DNA of 64,000 bases from Cellulophaga sp. L1A9. GTDB lineage: Bacteria > Bacteroidota > Bacteroidia > Flavobacteriales > Flavobacteriaceae. Below, piece after piece: positions 26,798 to 34,740 of the stretch (positions are counted from its first letter, which is position 1; each line of letters begins with the position of its first letter). The stretch is taken from the NCBI RefSeq assembly GCF_009797025.1, contig NZ_CP047027.1:3162001-3226000 (forward strand), read 5' to 3'. The notes below the pieces were generated by a model. It was not told the origin of the DNA. It was given only the letters and a program-made list of their open reading frames with translations, and searched no databases. Position numbers and translations under genes: made by a program.

Positions 26798-27295
26798 ATG
26801 AAAGAAGCACCTTTATTTTACGAAGAACAAAAGTTTACACAATGGTGGTTATGGTTGTTATTGCTGTCACCTATCCTAATTTTAGGGTATACATTGGTTA
26901 AACCTATTTTAGAAGATTCTAATCAGGCCAATGGTAATTTCTCTTTTAGTTTAGTAGCACCTATAGATTTTTGGATTTCCTTGGTGATTATGCTTTTAGT
27001 TTTGATACTTTTTATTCTTTTAAAATTAAAAACTACAGTAACGCAAGAATATATAAAAATTTCTTTTTTTCCTCTCTTTTCTAAAAAATGGAATTGGACA
27101 GACATTACTGCTGCTGAGATTGTTACTTATAGCTTTGTTGGTTACGGAATTAGGTTGAGTTTAAAATATGGAACAGTGTATAATATAAAAGGGAACCAAG
27201 GCTTAGCTCTTCATCTTAAAAATGGTAAGAAGATAATGATTGGAACGCAAAACCCTGTTGAGCTGGCCAAAATCTTAATAAAAAAAGTAAAATAA
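26798..27295 (+). CDS. Membrane protein with two TM helices and a PH-like C-terminal domain
   Basis: A 165-residue protein. Hydrophobic helices lie at about residues 17-36 and 55-77. The rest (TTVTQEYIKISFFPLF, then WTDITAAEIVTY and GLALHLKNGKKIMIGTQNP) reads like the bacterial PH-like domain found behind TM pairs, with the W-x-D-I segment and a final ELAKIL helix. It is 58 bases before the AIM24-family gene in the same orientation. Function unknown. Confidence 0.72.
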   Translation: MKEAPLFYEEQKFTQWWLWLLLLSPILILGYTLVKPILEDSNQANGNFSFSLVAPIDFWISLVIMLLVLILFILLKLKTTVTQEYIKISFFPLFSKKWNWTDITAAEIVTYSFVGYGIRLSLKYGTVYNIKGNQGLALHLKNGKKIMIGTQNPVELAKILIKKVK

Positions 27296-27353
27296 ATGTA
27301 ACATAATGATATACTTGTAAACTAATCATCATCAATCAAAAAGAAATAGAAAT

Positions 27354-28145
27354 ATGAATGCACATGAAATAGAGTACCAAATATTTGGAGAAGAAATGCA
27401 GTTTGTAGAAATAGAACTCGATCCTCAAGAAGCAGTTGTGGCTGAAGCGGGAAGTTTTATGATGATGGATTCTGATATTAAAATGGATACTATTTTTGGA
27501 GACGGATCTAATCAAGATACGGGTGTTTTGGGTAAGATATTTTCTGCAGGAAAACGGATGCTAACAGGTGAAAGTTTATTTATGACGGCTTTTTTAAATA
27601 TAGGTCAAGGAAAACGCAAAGTTAGTTTTGCTTCTCCTTATCCTGGAAAAATACTTCCTATAGATTTATCAGAAACGCAAGGTAAATTTATATGTCAGAA
27701 AGATGCTTTTCTTTGTGCAGCTAAAGGGGTTTCTATTGGAATTGAATTCTCAAAACGTTTAGGAAGAGGTTTGTTTGGAGGAGAGGGTTTTATCATGCAA
27801 AAACTAGAAGGCGATGGTTTGGCTTTTGTACATGCCGGAGGAACTTTAGCGAAAAAGGAATTAAAGTCTGGAGAGGTCTTGCGGGTAGATACAGGGTGTA
27901 TTGTTGGGTTTACGCAACAGGTAGACTATGATATAGAATTTGTTGGCGGAATTAAAAATACTGTTTTTGGTGGGGAAGGATTATTTTATGCAACGCTGCG
28001 TGGACCCGGAACCGTATATGTACAGTCTTTACCTTTTAGTAGGCTAGCAGGGCGTGTTCTAGCGGCAATCCCTAGAGGTGGAAAAACTAAAGGGGAAGGA
28101 AGTATTCTTGGAGGAATAGGAGATTTGTTAGATGGTGATAATTAA
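27354..28145 (+). CDS. AIM24/TIGR00266-family protein
   Basis: A 263-residue protein with the family's features: [21 protein letters not shown] at the N-terminus, the glycine-rich [29 protein letters not shown] and [22 protein letters not shown]. The fold is a beta-prism-like tryptophan RNA-binding-attenuator-type domain; the cellular role in bacteria is not established. It ends 17 bases before the NudK-like gene, so the two may be one transcript. Confidence 0.9.
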   Translation: MNAHEIEYQIFGEEMQFVEIELDPQEAVVAEAGSFMMMDSDIKMDTIFGDGSNQDTGVLGKIFSAGKRMLTGESLFMTAFLNIGQGKRKVSFASPYPGKILPIDLSETQGKFICQKDAFLCAAKGVSIGIEFSKRLGRGLFGGEGFIMQKLEGDGLAFVHAGGTLAKKELKSGEVLRVDTGCIVGFTQQVDYDIEFVGGIKNTVFGGEGLFYATLRGPGTVYVQSLPFSRLAGRVLAAIPRGGKTKGEGSILGGIGDLLDGDN

Positions 28146-28162
28146 TTTTATAATAGCATAAT

Positions 28163-28750
28163 TTGAAAAACGGTACTGTAAAAAACATAACAAAAAAACT
28201 CTTATCAGATAACTGGTATCGGTTAGATAAATATTTTTTTGAATATCAAAGGGAAGATGATACTTGGGAAAAACAAGAGCGTGAAGTATATGATTGTGGC
28301 GATGCTGCAGCTATTCTTTTGATTCATAAAGAAAGAGCATCAGTAATTTTAACCAAACAGTTTCGAATGCCTGCGTATCAAAACGGAGTGGCTACAGGAA
28401 TGCTGGTTGAGGTTTGCGCTGGTCTTCTAGATGGAGACACCCCAGAAGATTGTATTAGAAAAGAAGTTTTAGAAGAGACTGGATACCAAATCTCTGATGT
28501 CAGTAAAGTTTTTGGGAGCTTTATGGTACCAGGAACGGTAAAGCAAAAAGTTCATTTTTTCACAGGCTATATTGATGATACAATGAAGGTCAGTAAAGGT
28601 GGTGGCGCAGAAGATGAAACCGAAAATATAGAAGTGTTAGATATTCCATTCTCTTCGGCTTATGATATGATTGCTACAGGAGAAATTGTGGATGGGAAGT
28701 CCATCATGTTGTTACAATATTTAAAAATTCAGCATCTTTCTAAGGGTTAA
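28163..28750 (+). CDS. nudK: NUDIX hydrolase, NudK/ADP-sugar pyrophosphatase type
   Basis: A 195-residue NUDIX enzyme starting at TTG 28163 (MKNGTVKNITKKLLSDNWYRL); no ATG is available before the conserved first strand. EVCAGLLDGDTPEDCIRKEV and the rest of the Nudix box, LEETGY, give the metal-binding Glu residues. The AGLLDGDxPExCIRKE form and ILTKQFRMPAYQNG are characteristic of GDP-mannose pyrophosphatase NudK rather than MutT. It would hydrolyse a nucleoside-diphosphate sugar to sugar phosphate and NMP in the cytoplasm. Specificity is inferred from motif resemblance. Confidence 0.85.
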   Translation: MKNGTVKNITKKLLSDNWYRLDKYFFEYQREDDTWEKQEREVYDCGDAAAILLIHKERASVILTKQFRMPAYQNGVATGMLVEVCAGLLDGDTPEDCIRKEVLEETGYQISDVSKVFGSFMVPGTVKQKVHFFTGYIDDTMKVSKGGGAEDETENIEVLDIPFSSAYDMIATGEIVDGKSIMLLQYLKIQHLSKG

Positions 28751-28756
28751 TAGCAA

Positions 28757-30028
28757 TTAGTAATTATCTCTTAATTTTTCGAATACGAGCTGCATTTGTT
28801 TTTTTATTTCTGCAGAAGGTTGTTTGTAGTGGTTATTCATAAAACTAAAAATTAGAGTTTTACCAGATTTGGTTAGTAAATAACCACTCAAACAATAGAT
28901 ATTACCTAAGGATCCAGATTTTGCATACATATAAGGTCGGTTGGTTCCTGCATACGAACCTTTGAGGGTGCCAGAAACTCCGCCTACAGGGAATAGGTTA
29001 AACAAGCGCTCTTGTGGTTCCTCATGATACATTTTTAGAAGGACATGTACTAAGGATTCTGGGGTGAATAAATTATATCTAGAGAGCCCAGAACCATCTA
29101 CCCATCTCGGTTGTTGTTTTAAATCGGAAAGATTATTTTTTAAAATATAATCTTGTGCTTTTCTACTACTTAAAGTGTCAGATAGGGTAGTGCTTACTAA
29201 AACAAGAAGTTGTTCTGCTAAAAAATTATCGCTGACGGCCATCATTCTTTTTAAAACAGAATCTGTAGAGACACTAAATAGAATTTGTTTTTCAACTTTT
29301 GGAAATGTATTTACAAGATTTATTTTCTTGTTTATTGCTTTTTCTAAAAGTGTTCTAACCAATGTAGAATCTACCATAAAAGGAGTTTCTAGGGTGTCCT
29401 TTTTATCAGGATTATAATAAAATGTATTTTGATAGTGTTCACGAGCCTTTGGTGCTAATAGTTCCTTCACGTCTTTTTTGAAAAATGGAGGAATAACAGT
29501 TAATGAATCCTTTTTAAAAACAGACACTACATTACCATATATAGGAAAAGGAGAACGTTCTGGTTGAAAATAAGCATCGTAATCTTCCCAAGCCCATCCA
29601 GGACCATATGCAGCAGCATCAAAATTATTTAAGTGAAGTTTGATGTGATGGTACGGTTGTAAAAATTTAAGAACGGTACTATCTTTAAAATAGGAGTGTA
29701 AAAAGCTAGGGTCGCCAGTGCCTTCAATATAAACCGTATCTACAGTGGTGTAATATTTTAGCGCAGGGATTTTTTTAGGGAGTATTTTTAGTGCCGTATA
29801 GAGGGTTGCAATTTTTGTATTACTAGCAGGTGTAAAATATTTTTTGCTATTGTATTGGACAATAGTATCCTTACTTGACGGGTCGTAAATGAATACTCCT
29901 AGGAACTGATTATCGAATAAAGGCGCAACAAGTGTTTGTTGTGTTTCCTTCTTAATTTTCTTAATATTTGTAGCTGAACAGCTACATAATAGGCTGATAA
30001 TCAATAGTGAATATAATATTCTCTGCAT
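28757..30028 (-). CDS. D-alanyl-D-alanine carboxypeptidase/endopeptidase, PBP4 (S13) type
   Basis: About 423 residues from the ATG at 30028, which opens a lipoprotein signal (MQRILYSLLIISLLCSC); a longer frame to 30085 is unlikely. Motifs are S69-N-T-K72 (SxxK), SDN in MAVSDNFLAEQ and KSG in YAKSGSLGNIYC, in the S13 order with a large insertion between the first two. It should trim or cleave peptidoglycan peptides in the periplasm, anchored to a membrane. It converges on the nudK-like gene with only 6 bases between stops. Confidence 0.87.
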   Translation of the reverse strand: MQRILYSLLIISLLCSCSATNIKKIKKETQQTLVAPLFDNQFLGVFIYDPSSKDTIVQYNSKKYFTPASNTKIATLYTALKILPKKIPALKYYTTVDTVYIEGTGDPSFLHSYFKDSTVLKFLQPYHHIKLHLNNFDAAAYGPGWAWEDYDAYFQPERSPFPIYGNVVSVFKKDSLTVIPPFFKKDVKELLAPKAREHYQNTFYYNPDKKDTLETPFMVDSTLVRTLLEKAINKKINLVNTFPKVEKQILFSVSTDSVLKRMMAVSDNFLAEQLLVLVSTTLSDTLSSRKAQDYILKNNLSDLKQQPRWVDGSGLSRYNLFTPESLVHVLLKMYHEEPQERLFNLFPVGGVSGTLKGSYAGTNRPYMYAKSGSLGNIYCLSGYLLTKSGKTLIFSFMNNHYKQPSAEIKKQMQLVFEKLRDNY

Positions 30029-30170
30029 TTCTAAATAGTAGTTATTTAAATTGAAATTTAGGCTTTTTGTGTATATTAACAACAATTTATCTATTTTTTA
30101 ACTAATGCAAAGCAATAGATATCATCTTTTTATGGTTAACTTAGTAAAATCAACTAATACACATTTTAAT

Positions 30171-30365
30171 ATGGCTAAATCAATGCTTGAGTACACTAAA
30201 ATGGTACTGAATAAAGTTAGTTTTGATACAAAGTTATTTTGTAAAGAAGTAAAAAAAGCTTTTTCAAATTTATTACCTGAAGAAGTAGAAGAACTAAAAC
30301 TCTGGTTAGAAAAATTTATATACGATAAGCCAGAATTACAACAGAGCTTAATTTATTTGACATAA
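30171..30365 (+). CDS. Small conserved-looking protein of 64 residues
   Basis: The ATG at 30171 gives MAKSMLEYTKMVLNKVSFDT and then a helical, amphipathic sequence with KEVKKAFSNLLPEEVEELKLWL. A longer frame to 30105 exists but its first 22 residues look non-coding. The charged helical pattern and a dedicated terminator argue for a real gene. I recall similar small proteins in Flavobacteriia but cannot verify it. Function unknown. Confidence 0.72.
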   Translation: MAKSMLEYTKMVLNKVSFDTKLFCKEVKKAFSNLLPEEVEELKLWLEKFIYDKPELQQSLIYLT

Positions 30366-30370
30366 AACAA

Positions 30371-30398
30371 AAGAGCCACTTCTAAAGTGGCTTTTTTT
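30371..30398 (+). terminator. Rho-independent terminator
   Basis: GCCACTT (30375-30381) pairs with AAGTGGC (30385-30391) around CTA and is followed by seven T. It serves the 64-residue protein gene and can also act for oxyR on the opposite strand. Confidence 0.88.
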
Positions 30399-30417
30399 AT
30401 TGTTTTTAATGTTGAAT

Positions 30418-31359
30418 CTATTTTTTATTAAGCGGACTAATAATTTTTACGTCTTGAAAAGCAATTGCTCCTCTAACAATACTAGAAATTACTTCTCTTA
30501 GCGCTTCTGTGATTTGTATTTTTAATTCGCTTTTGTGATAAATTAAACTCACTTCTCTAGCAGGTGAAGGACTTTCGAAATATTTTAAATTTTCTTTTTT
30601 TCGTTCGTCTAGCGTTAATGTATTCAAGAAAGGTAGCAAGGTCATCCCCATTCCTTCATTTACTAAATTCACTAAAGTCTCAAAACTACCACTTTGTAAT
30701 TGAAATGCTTCACCATTTGCATCTTTTGAAGCTTTACATAGGTTTATCACACCATCTCTAAAACAATGACCATCTCTTAAAAGAAGTACGTCATTAATAT
30801 CTAAATCTTCTGTCTTAAGTTTGTTTACTGAACTTAGGCGGTGATTTTTTGGTACGTACCCTACAAACGGTTCGTAGTACAACGGACGTTCCTTGATAAA
30901 TTCAATTTCTAAAGGAGTAACAGCAATTCCTGCATCTAAATGGCCATCTTGAATATTTCGTATCATATCCTCAGTATTTTGCTCCTTAATGATAAGGTTT
31001 ACTTTTGGATATTTTTTTATAAATGTATTTAAAAACATTGGTAAAAGTGTAGGCATTACGGTAGGTATGATTCCCAATGTAAATTCACCTCCGATAAATC
31101 CTTTTTCTTGATCAACAATATCCTTTATCCTATTGGCTTCATTGACAATATTCTTTGCTTGCGCCACAATTTTTTTTCCTACTTCAGTAACCGCAATTGG
31201 TTTTTTTCCACGGTCAAAAATTAGAATATCTAATTCATCTTCTAATTTTTGAACTTGCATACTTAAAGTAGGCTGGGTTACAAAACTTTTTTCGGCAGCC
31301 AAGGTGAAATTTTGGTATTCGGCAACAGCCAAAACATATTGCAATTGCGTTATAGTCAT
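30418..31359 (-). CDS. oxyR: Hydrogen-peroxide-sensing LysR-type regulator OxyR
   Basis: A 313-residue LysR-family protein with an N-terminal winged helix (FTLAAEKSFVTQPTLSMQVQ) and a substrate-binding-like regulatory domain. The segment RDGHCFRDGVINLC holds Cys199 and Cys208, the same spacing and numbering as the redox pair of E. coli OxyR. Peroxide oxidises this pair to a disulfide that switches DNA binding. It is divergent from dps, a classic OxyR target, and the intergenic region holds an inverted repeat with CTAT/ATAG elements. Confidence 0.94.
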   Translation of the reverse strand: MTITQLQYVLAVAEYQNFTLAAEKSFVTQPTLSMQVQKLEDELDILIFDRGKKPIAVTEVGKKIVAQAKNIVNEANRIKDIVDQEKGFIGGEFTLGIIPTVMPTLLPMFLNTFIKKYPKVNLIIKEQNTEDMIRNIQDGHLDAGIAVTPLEIEFIKERPLYYEPFVGYVPKNHRLSSVNKLKTEDLDINDVLLLRDGHCFRDGVINLCKASKDANGEAFQLQSGSFETLVNLVNEGMGMTLLPFLNTLTLDERKKENLKYFESPSPAREVSLIYHKSELKIQITEALREVISSIVRGAIAFQDVKIISPLNKK

Positions 31360-31371
31360 CTGTATTGTTTT

Positions 31372-31413
31372 AGGCTATAAAAATATAAAAACTATCAATG
31401 AATCTTATAGCCT
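31372..31413. promoter_or_regulatory. Candidate OxyR operator between oxyR and dps
   Basis: AGGCTATA (31372-31379) and TATAGCCT (31406-31413) are perfect 8-base inverted arms separated by 26 bases, with a further CTAT at 31392-31395 near the centre. ATAG/CTAT tetranucleotides in an extended array are the known OxyR contact elements, though the spacing here is not the exact E. coli one. It ends just upstream of the dps -7 element. Confidence 0.6.
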
Positions 31414-31431
31414 TTGGAGGTATATGTTTTG

Positions 31432-31439
31432 TAATTTTG
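31432..31439 (+). promoter_or_regulatory. -7 promoter element of dps
   Basis: TAATTTTG matches the Bacteroidota consensus TAnnTTTG. A TTTG at 31413-31416 is 15 bases upstream, somewhat short for a -33 element, as often seen in activator-dependent promoters. The element overlaps the approach to the ATG at 31442, which favours the later ATG at 31463 as the dps start. Confidence 0.55.
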
Positions 31440-31462
31440 TTATGAAATTAAAAGCACTTATT

Positions 31463-31942
31463 ATGAAACTAAATAGCATAGGATTAGACGAGGAAAAATC
31501 TGCACAATTAAGTAACGACTTAAATACTTTATTGGCTAATTTTCAAACATATTACCAAAATTTAAGAGGTATTCATTGGAATATTAAAGGAAAACGTTTT
31601 TTCGATTTGCATATTAAATTCGAAGAATTGTATACAGATGCTAATGAGAAAGTAGATATGATTGCAGAAAGAATATTAACTCTTGGCGGTCTTCCATTAC
31701 ATACTTTTGAAGATTATATTGAAAATTCAACGATTCAAGTGGGTAAAAATGTCAATAAAGATGAAGCTGCAATCCATTTAATTGTAGATTCATTAAGTAA
31801 ATTACTTGTATTAGAAAGAAAAATTTTGAACACATCTGGTGATGCGAACGATGAAGGAACTAACTCTATGATGAGTGATTTTATCGCTGAACAAGAGAAA
31901 ACAGTTTGGATGATGAAAGCCTGGTTAACAGAAGAAATATAA
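31463..31942 (+). CDS. dps: Dps-family ferritin-like DNA-protection protein
   Basis: About 159 residues from the ATG at 31463 (MKLNSIGLDEEKSAQLSNDL); in-frame ATGs at 31442 and farther upstream lie in or before the promoter. The inter-subunit ferroxidase ligands are His38, His50, Asp65 and Glu69, with the same spacing as in Listeria Dps. The 12-mer oxidises Fe(II) with peroxide and stores it, protecting DNA. It is divergent from oxyR, so peroxide induction is expected. Confidence 0.93.
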   Translation: MKLNSIGLDEEKSAQLSNDLNTLLANFQTYYQNLRGIHWNIKGKRFFDLHIKFEELYTDANEKVDMIAERILTLGGLPLHTFEDYIENSTIQVGKNVNKDEAAIHLIVDSLSKLLVLERKILNTSGDANDEGTNSMMSDFIAEQEKTVWMMKAWLTEEI

Positions 31943-31960
31943 TAGTCTAATTTATTAAAT

Positions 31961-31998
31961 AAAAAGCCTCTCAGCATAGTATGTTAAGAGGCTTTTTT
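31961..31998. terminator. Bidirectional terminator between dps and the DUF2141 gene
   Basis: AAAAAGCCTCT (31961-31971) pairs with AGAGGCTTTTTT (31987-31998) around a 15-base loop. A and T runs on both sides allow termination of both converging genes. Confidence 0.85.
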
Positions 31999-32002
31999 AG
32001 TA

Positions 32003-32422
32003 TTAAAAACGAATGTTGAAGTCTAAATTTTGATCTAAAACTTTAAATTTTGCATCTTCAAAATTCGGGGGTCCATACGACATTTCATTTCCAGACATAC
32101 CATAACTTTCTTTAGGCATTCCGTTGGTTTCATAATCCATTCGCTGGTTATCGTTTTCATCATGAAGCGCCATAATAGCGTAGGTTCCGAGTGGTACATT
32201 TTGGAAAGTTAGCTTTATTTTTCCAGCTACAATTTCACTTTCTTTATGTTGTATGCCAGAACCTTTCATAAAGGTATCTGCAGTGTGTAATGAGAGTAAT
32301 ACTTTGCCATTGTCATTAGAGATATTATCAATAATAACGGTAAGGGTATAGCTTTCATTTTCTTGAGCCATACCTAAGATTGAACTTAAAATAAACATTG
32401 AAGTAATTATTAAATTTTTCAT
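32003..32422 (-). CDS. Exported DUF2141-family protein
   Basis: A 139-residue protein with a signal peptide (to about residue 19, SILGMAQ). The mature part has the DUF2141 pattern: NDNGKVLLSLHTADTFM, FQNVPLGTYAIMALHDENDN, then NGMPKESYGMSGN and GPPNFEDAKF. Single immunoglobulin-like or transthyretin-like beta-domain, periplasmic. Function unknown. Confidence 0.88.
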   Translation of the reverse strand: MKNLIITSMFILSSILGMAQENESYTLTVIIDNISNDNGKVLLSLHTADTFMKGSGIQHKESEIVAGKIKLTFQNVPLGTYAIMALHDENDNQRMDYETNGMPKESYGMSGNEMSYGPPNFEDAKFKVLDQNLDFNIRF

Positions 32423-32715
32423 TTAAATGAGGTATTGTACTACCTATAAATTAGGGTAGTGGTTATTAATACTTCAAAGTTGAAAAAAATAAACAGTAAT
32501 GCTAAATCCTAAAAACTCAACTGTAGCATGTTATAGCTGAGTTGTATAAGAACGATCTAATTCCCAATTCTATTTTCTAACCAATGTACCATACCTTTAG
32601 TTTCTTGTATGGTGAAATTTATTGCAGCCTCTTTAAAAAGAATGCAAGATTGTGAATGGGTAGCCCTATTACATTGAACAATTATAAGGGTATAAATAAT
32701 TTAGTTGATTATCAT
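32423..32715. other. Gap with a short orphan reading frame
   Basis: About 290 bases without an assigned gene. On the minus strand, 32706 down to 32557 is open for about 48 codons and ends KGMVHWLENRIGN before a stop. The wording looks protein-like but there is no clear start codon and I do not recognise a family. It could be the tail of a decayed gene. Confidence 0.3.
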
Positions 32716-33330
32716 TTAAATTGATGTTTGGTTTTTCATTGCCTGGGCTATGGCACAAGCGTTTGGATTTTTAGAGGTTTCTAATTCATCAATAATTGTT
32801 TCATGATCTTCTGGTCTAGTTTGGGATAATTTATAGGTAGCTTGAATATCTTCTATTTTTATTTTAAACCCGATTACACCCTTTACTTGCCGAAGTGTTT
32901 TATCAGACATATCATCTAAAGAAATAGGGTTTTTAGATATTTTCTCATATTTATTGACCAGCTTATGCATAGATGCCATTACATCTTCTTCACTAAGAAT
33001 GCTTAATTTTCCATAGACATGAACCGCAATGTAATTCCAAGTAGGCACCTCTTCTTCTTTATACCATGAAGAAGATATATAAGAATGGGGACCATTGAAA
33101 ATACAAAGAACAGTACTGTCTTTTGAAAAGTATTTGCCTTGCGGATTTGCTCTGGCGATATGGCCAACTAGGATATCAGAACCATCCTCGTCTATGGCTA
33201 ATTCTAATGGAATGTGGGTAGCCCAAGGTTTATTATTAACTTGATTAATAAGAATCCCGAAACTATTTTCAACTAAAAATTGTTTAATTTCTTTTAAATC
33301 TGTTTGCTCGTAATACTTTGGTATAAACAT
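32716..33330 (-). CDS. PaiB-type FMN-binding protein
   Basis: A 204-residue split-barrel flavin-binding protein. MFIPKYYEQTDLKEIKQFL, ATHIPLEL, GHIARANPQ, CIFNGPHSYISSSWY, VPTWNYIAVHVYG and the C-terminal YKLSQTRPEDHETIIDEL are typical of PaiB, described in Bacillus as an FMN-binding negative regulator of sporulation and protease genes. In non-sporulating flavobacteria its role is unknown; the homology is clear, the regulatory label may not carry over. Confidence 0.9.
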   Translation of the reverse strand: MFIPKYYEQTDLKEIKQFLVENSFGILINQVNNKPWATHIPLELAIDEDGSDILVGHIARANPQGKYFSKDSTVLCIFNGPHSYISSSWYKEEEVPTWNYIAVHVYGKLSILSEEDVMASMHKLVNKYEKISKNPISLDDMSDKTLRQVKGVIGFKIKIEDIQATYKLSQTRPEDHETIIDELETSKNPNACAIAQAMKNQTSI

Positions 33331-33404
33331 TTTAAATAGCTCTTTGTTAGGTTAAAAGTAACTATTATTCATTTAGAATGAATACAATGTATTTAATTTA
33401 AAGA

Positions 33405-34607
33405 TTATTTTTTAATGGTGAAACTAAATCTAGAGCCTGTGCCTAAAGTAGATTTTACAGCGATTTCACCACCCAATTTTTCAATAATTTTTTTCACAGT
33501 GGCTAAACCAATACCATTACCTCTTACACCAAATTTATCCTGAGGACTGTGTATAGTGAATATATCAAAGATGCTATTGTATTTATTTTCGGGAATGCCA
33601 GGACCGTTATCTTCAACATAGAATAGATAATGCGTTTTAGAAGCATCAATTCCTATTTTTATTTCTGCCTCCGCTTTATCATTATATTTTATGGCATTAG
33701 TTACGAGGTTAATAAGTATTTGGTCTAATGCAGTCTCATTAATTTTAACGGTTTTTAGTTCCGATGCTACAGTTAGGTGTATGTGAGGATTACTACTAAA
33801 TATACCATTGATGTTATTTTTTATTTTTTCAACAGAAACGGCTATAGTTTTTTCTTTTAAAAGAGTGTCACTTTTACTATAGTCTAATAAACCTTCAATC
33901 AATCCTTTTAATCGATTAGAAGAAGTCACAATCATATCTAAAATATCAGTTCCTTGCGAATCAATTTTTGATCCATATTGTTCAATAAAGATGGCTGTTA
34001 GTGTGGAAATGTTGTTTAAAGGCGATTTTAAATCATGCGCAGCGATATATGCGAAACGCTCTAATTCCGTGTTTTTTTCTTTTTGATTGGATAATGCTTG
34101 TTGTAATAGCTGTTCATTTTTACGAAGTTCTATTAACTTCATCACTTGATTTGATAATGCCTTTAGAGAGTCTATCTGACTTTTATTTAGCTTCTTAGGT
34201 TTATTATCTATGACGCAAAGTGAACCAATAGGTAAATTATTTGAAGTCATTAATGGAACACCAGCATAGAATACAACATTAGTGTCACCAGTCACCATAG
34301 GATTGTCAAAAAAACGTGCATCTTTACGAGCATCCGGTACTATAAAGATATCATTGGAATCATTAATCATGTGACCGCAAAATGAAATTTCACGTTCTGT
34401 TTCCTTCACATCTATACCGTATGATGATTTAAACCATTGTCGCTTTTCGTCAACTAATGAAATCATAGAAATAGGGGTGCCACATATTTCGGAAGCTATT
34501 TTGGATAGATTATCATAATCTTCTTCAGGTAATGAGTCTAAAATATTATAAGATTGTAACTCTGCTAACCTTTTTTCTTCTTCTTTGTGTGCTTTTGGAG
34601 CAAGCAT
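33405..34607 (-). CDS. Soluble GAF-domain sensor histidine kinase
   Basis: A 400-residue protein with no transmembrane segment. Residues about 22-160 are a GAF domain (ISMISLVDEKRQWFKSSYG, FCGHMI, YAGVPLMTSNNLPIGSLCVID). A coiled linker follows, then HisKA with the phosphoacceptor His191 in YIAAHDLKSPLNN, and HATPase_c motifs LINLVTNAIKYN, VEDNGPGIP, GNGIGLATVKKI and GTGSRFSF. It should autophosphorylate in response to a cytoplasmic signal bound by GAF. No response regulator is adjacent, so it is an orphan here. Confidence 0.93.
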   Translation of the reverse strand: MLAPKAHKEEEKRLAELQSYNILDSLPEEDYDNLSKIASEICGTPISMISLVDEKRQWFKSSYGIDVKETEREISFCGHMINDSNDIFIVPDARKDARFFDNPMVTGDTNVVFYAGVPLMTSNNLPIGSLCVIDNKPKKLNKSQIDSLKALSNQVMKLIELRKNEQLLQQALSNQKEKNTELERFAYIAAHDLKSPLNNISTLTAIFIEQYGSKIDSQGTDILDMIVTSSNRLKGLIEGLLDYSKSDTLLKEKTIAVSVEKIKNNINGIFSSNPHIHLTVASELKTVKINETALDQILINLVTNAIKYNDKAEAEIKIGIDASKTHYLFYVEDNGPGIPENKYNSIFDIFTIHSPQDKFGVRGNGIGLATVKKIIEKLGGEIAVKSTLGTGSRFSFTIKK

Positions 34608-34740
34608 GATGTCGATTTTGTAAAGTGAGAAATATATTACAATATGGAGAACGAAACACTTGCTGTATAATTGTATGCAAACACTAATTTAACAGTGTTA
34701 ATTTAAAAGATAAATATACGTCCAAAATATCAATTATTTT

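Noticed and set aside
31304..31462. Longer start of Dps
   Set aside because: It would cover the oxyR-dps operator and the TAnnTTTG promoter element.
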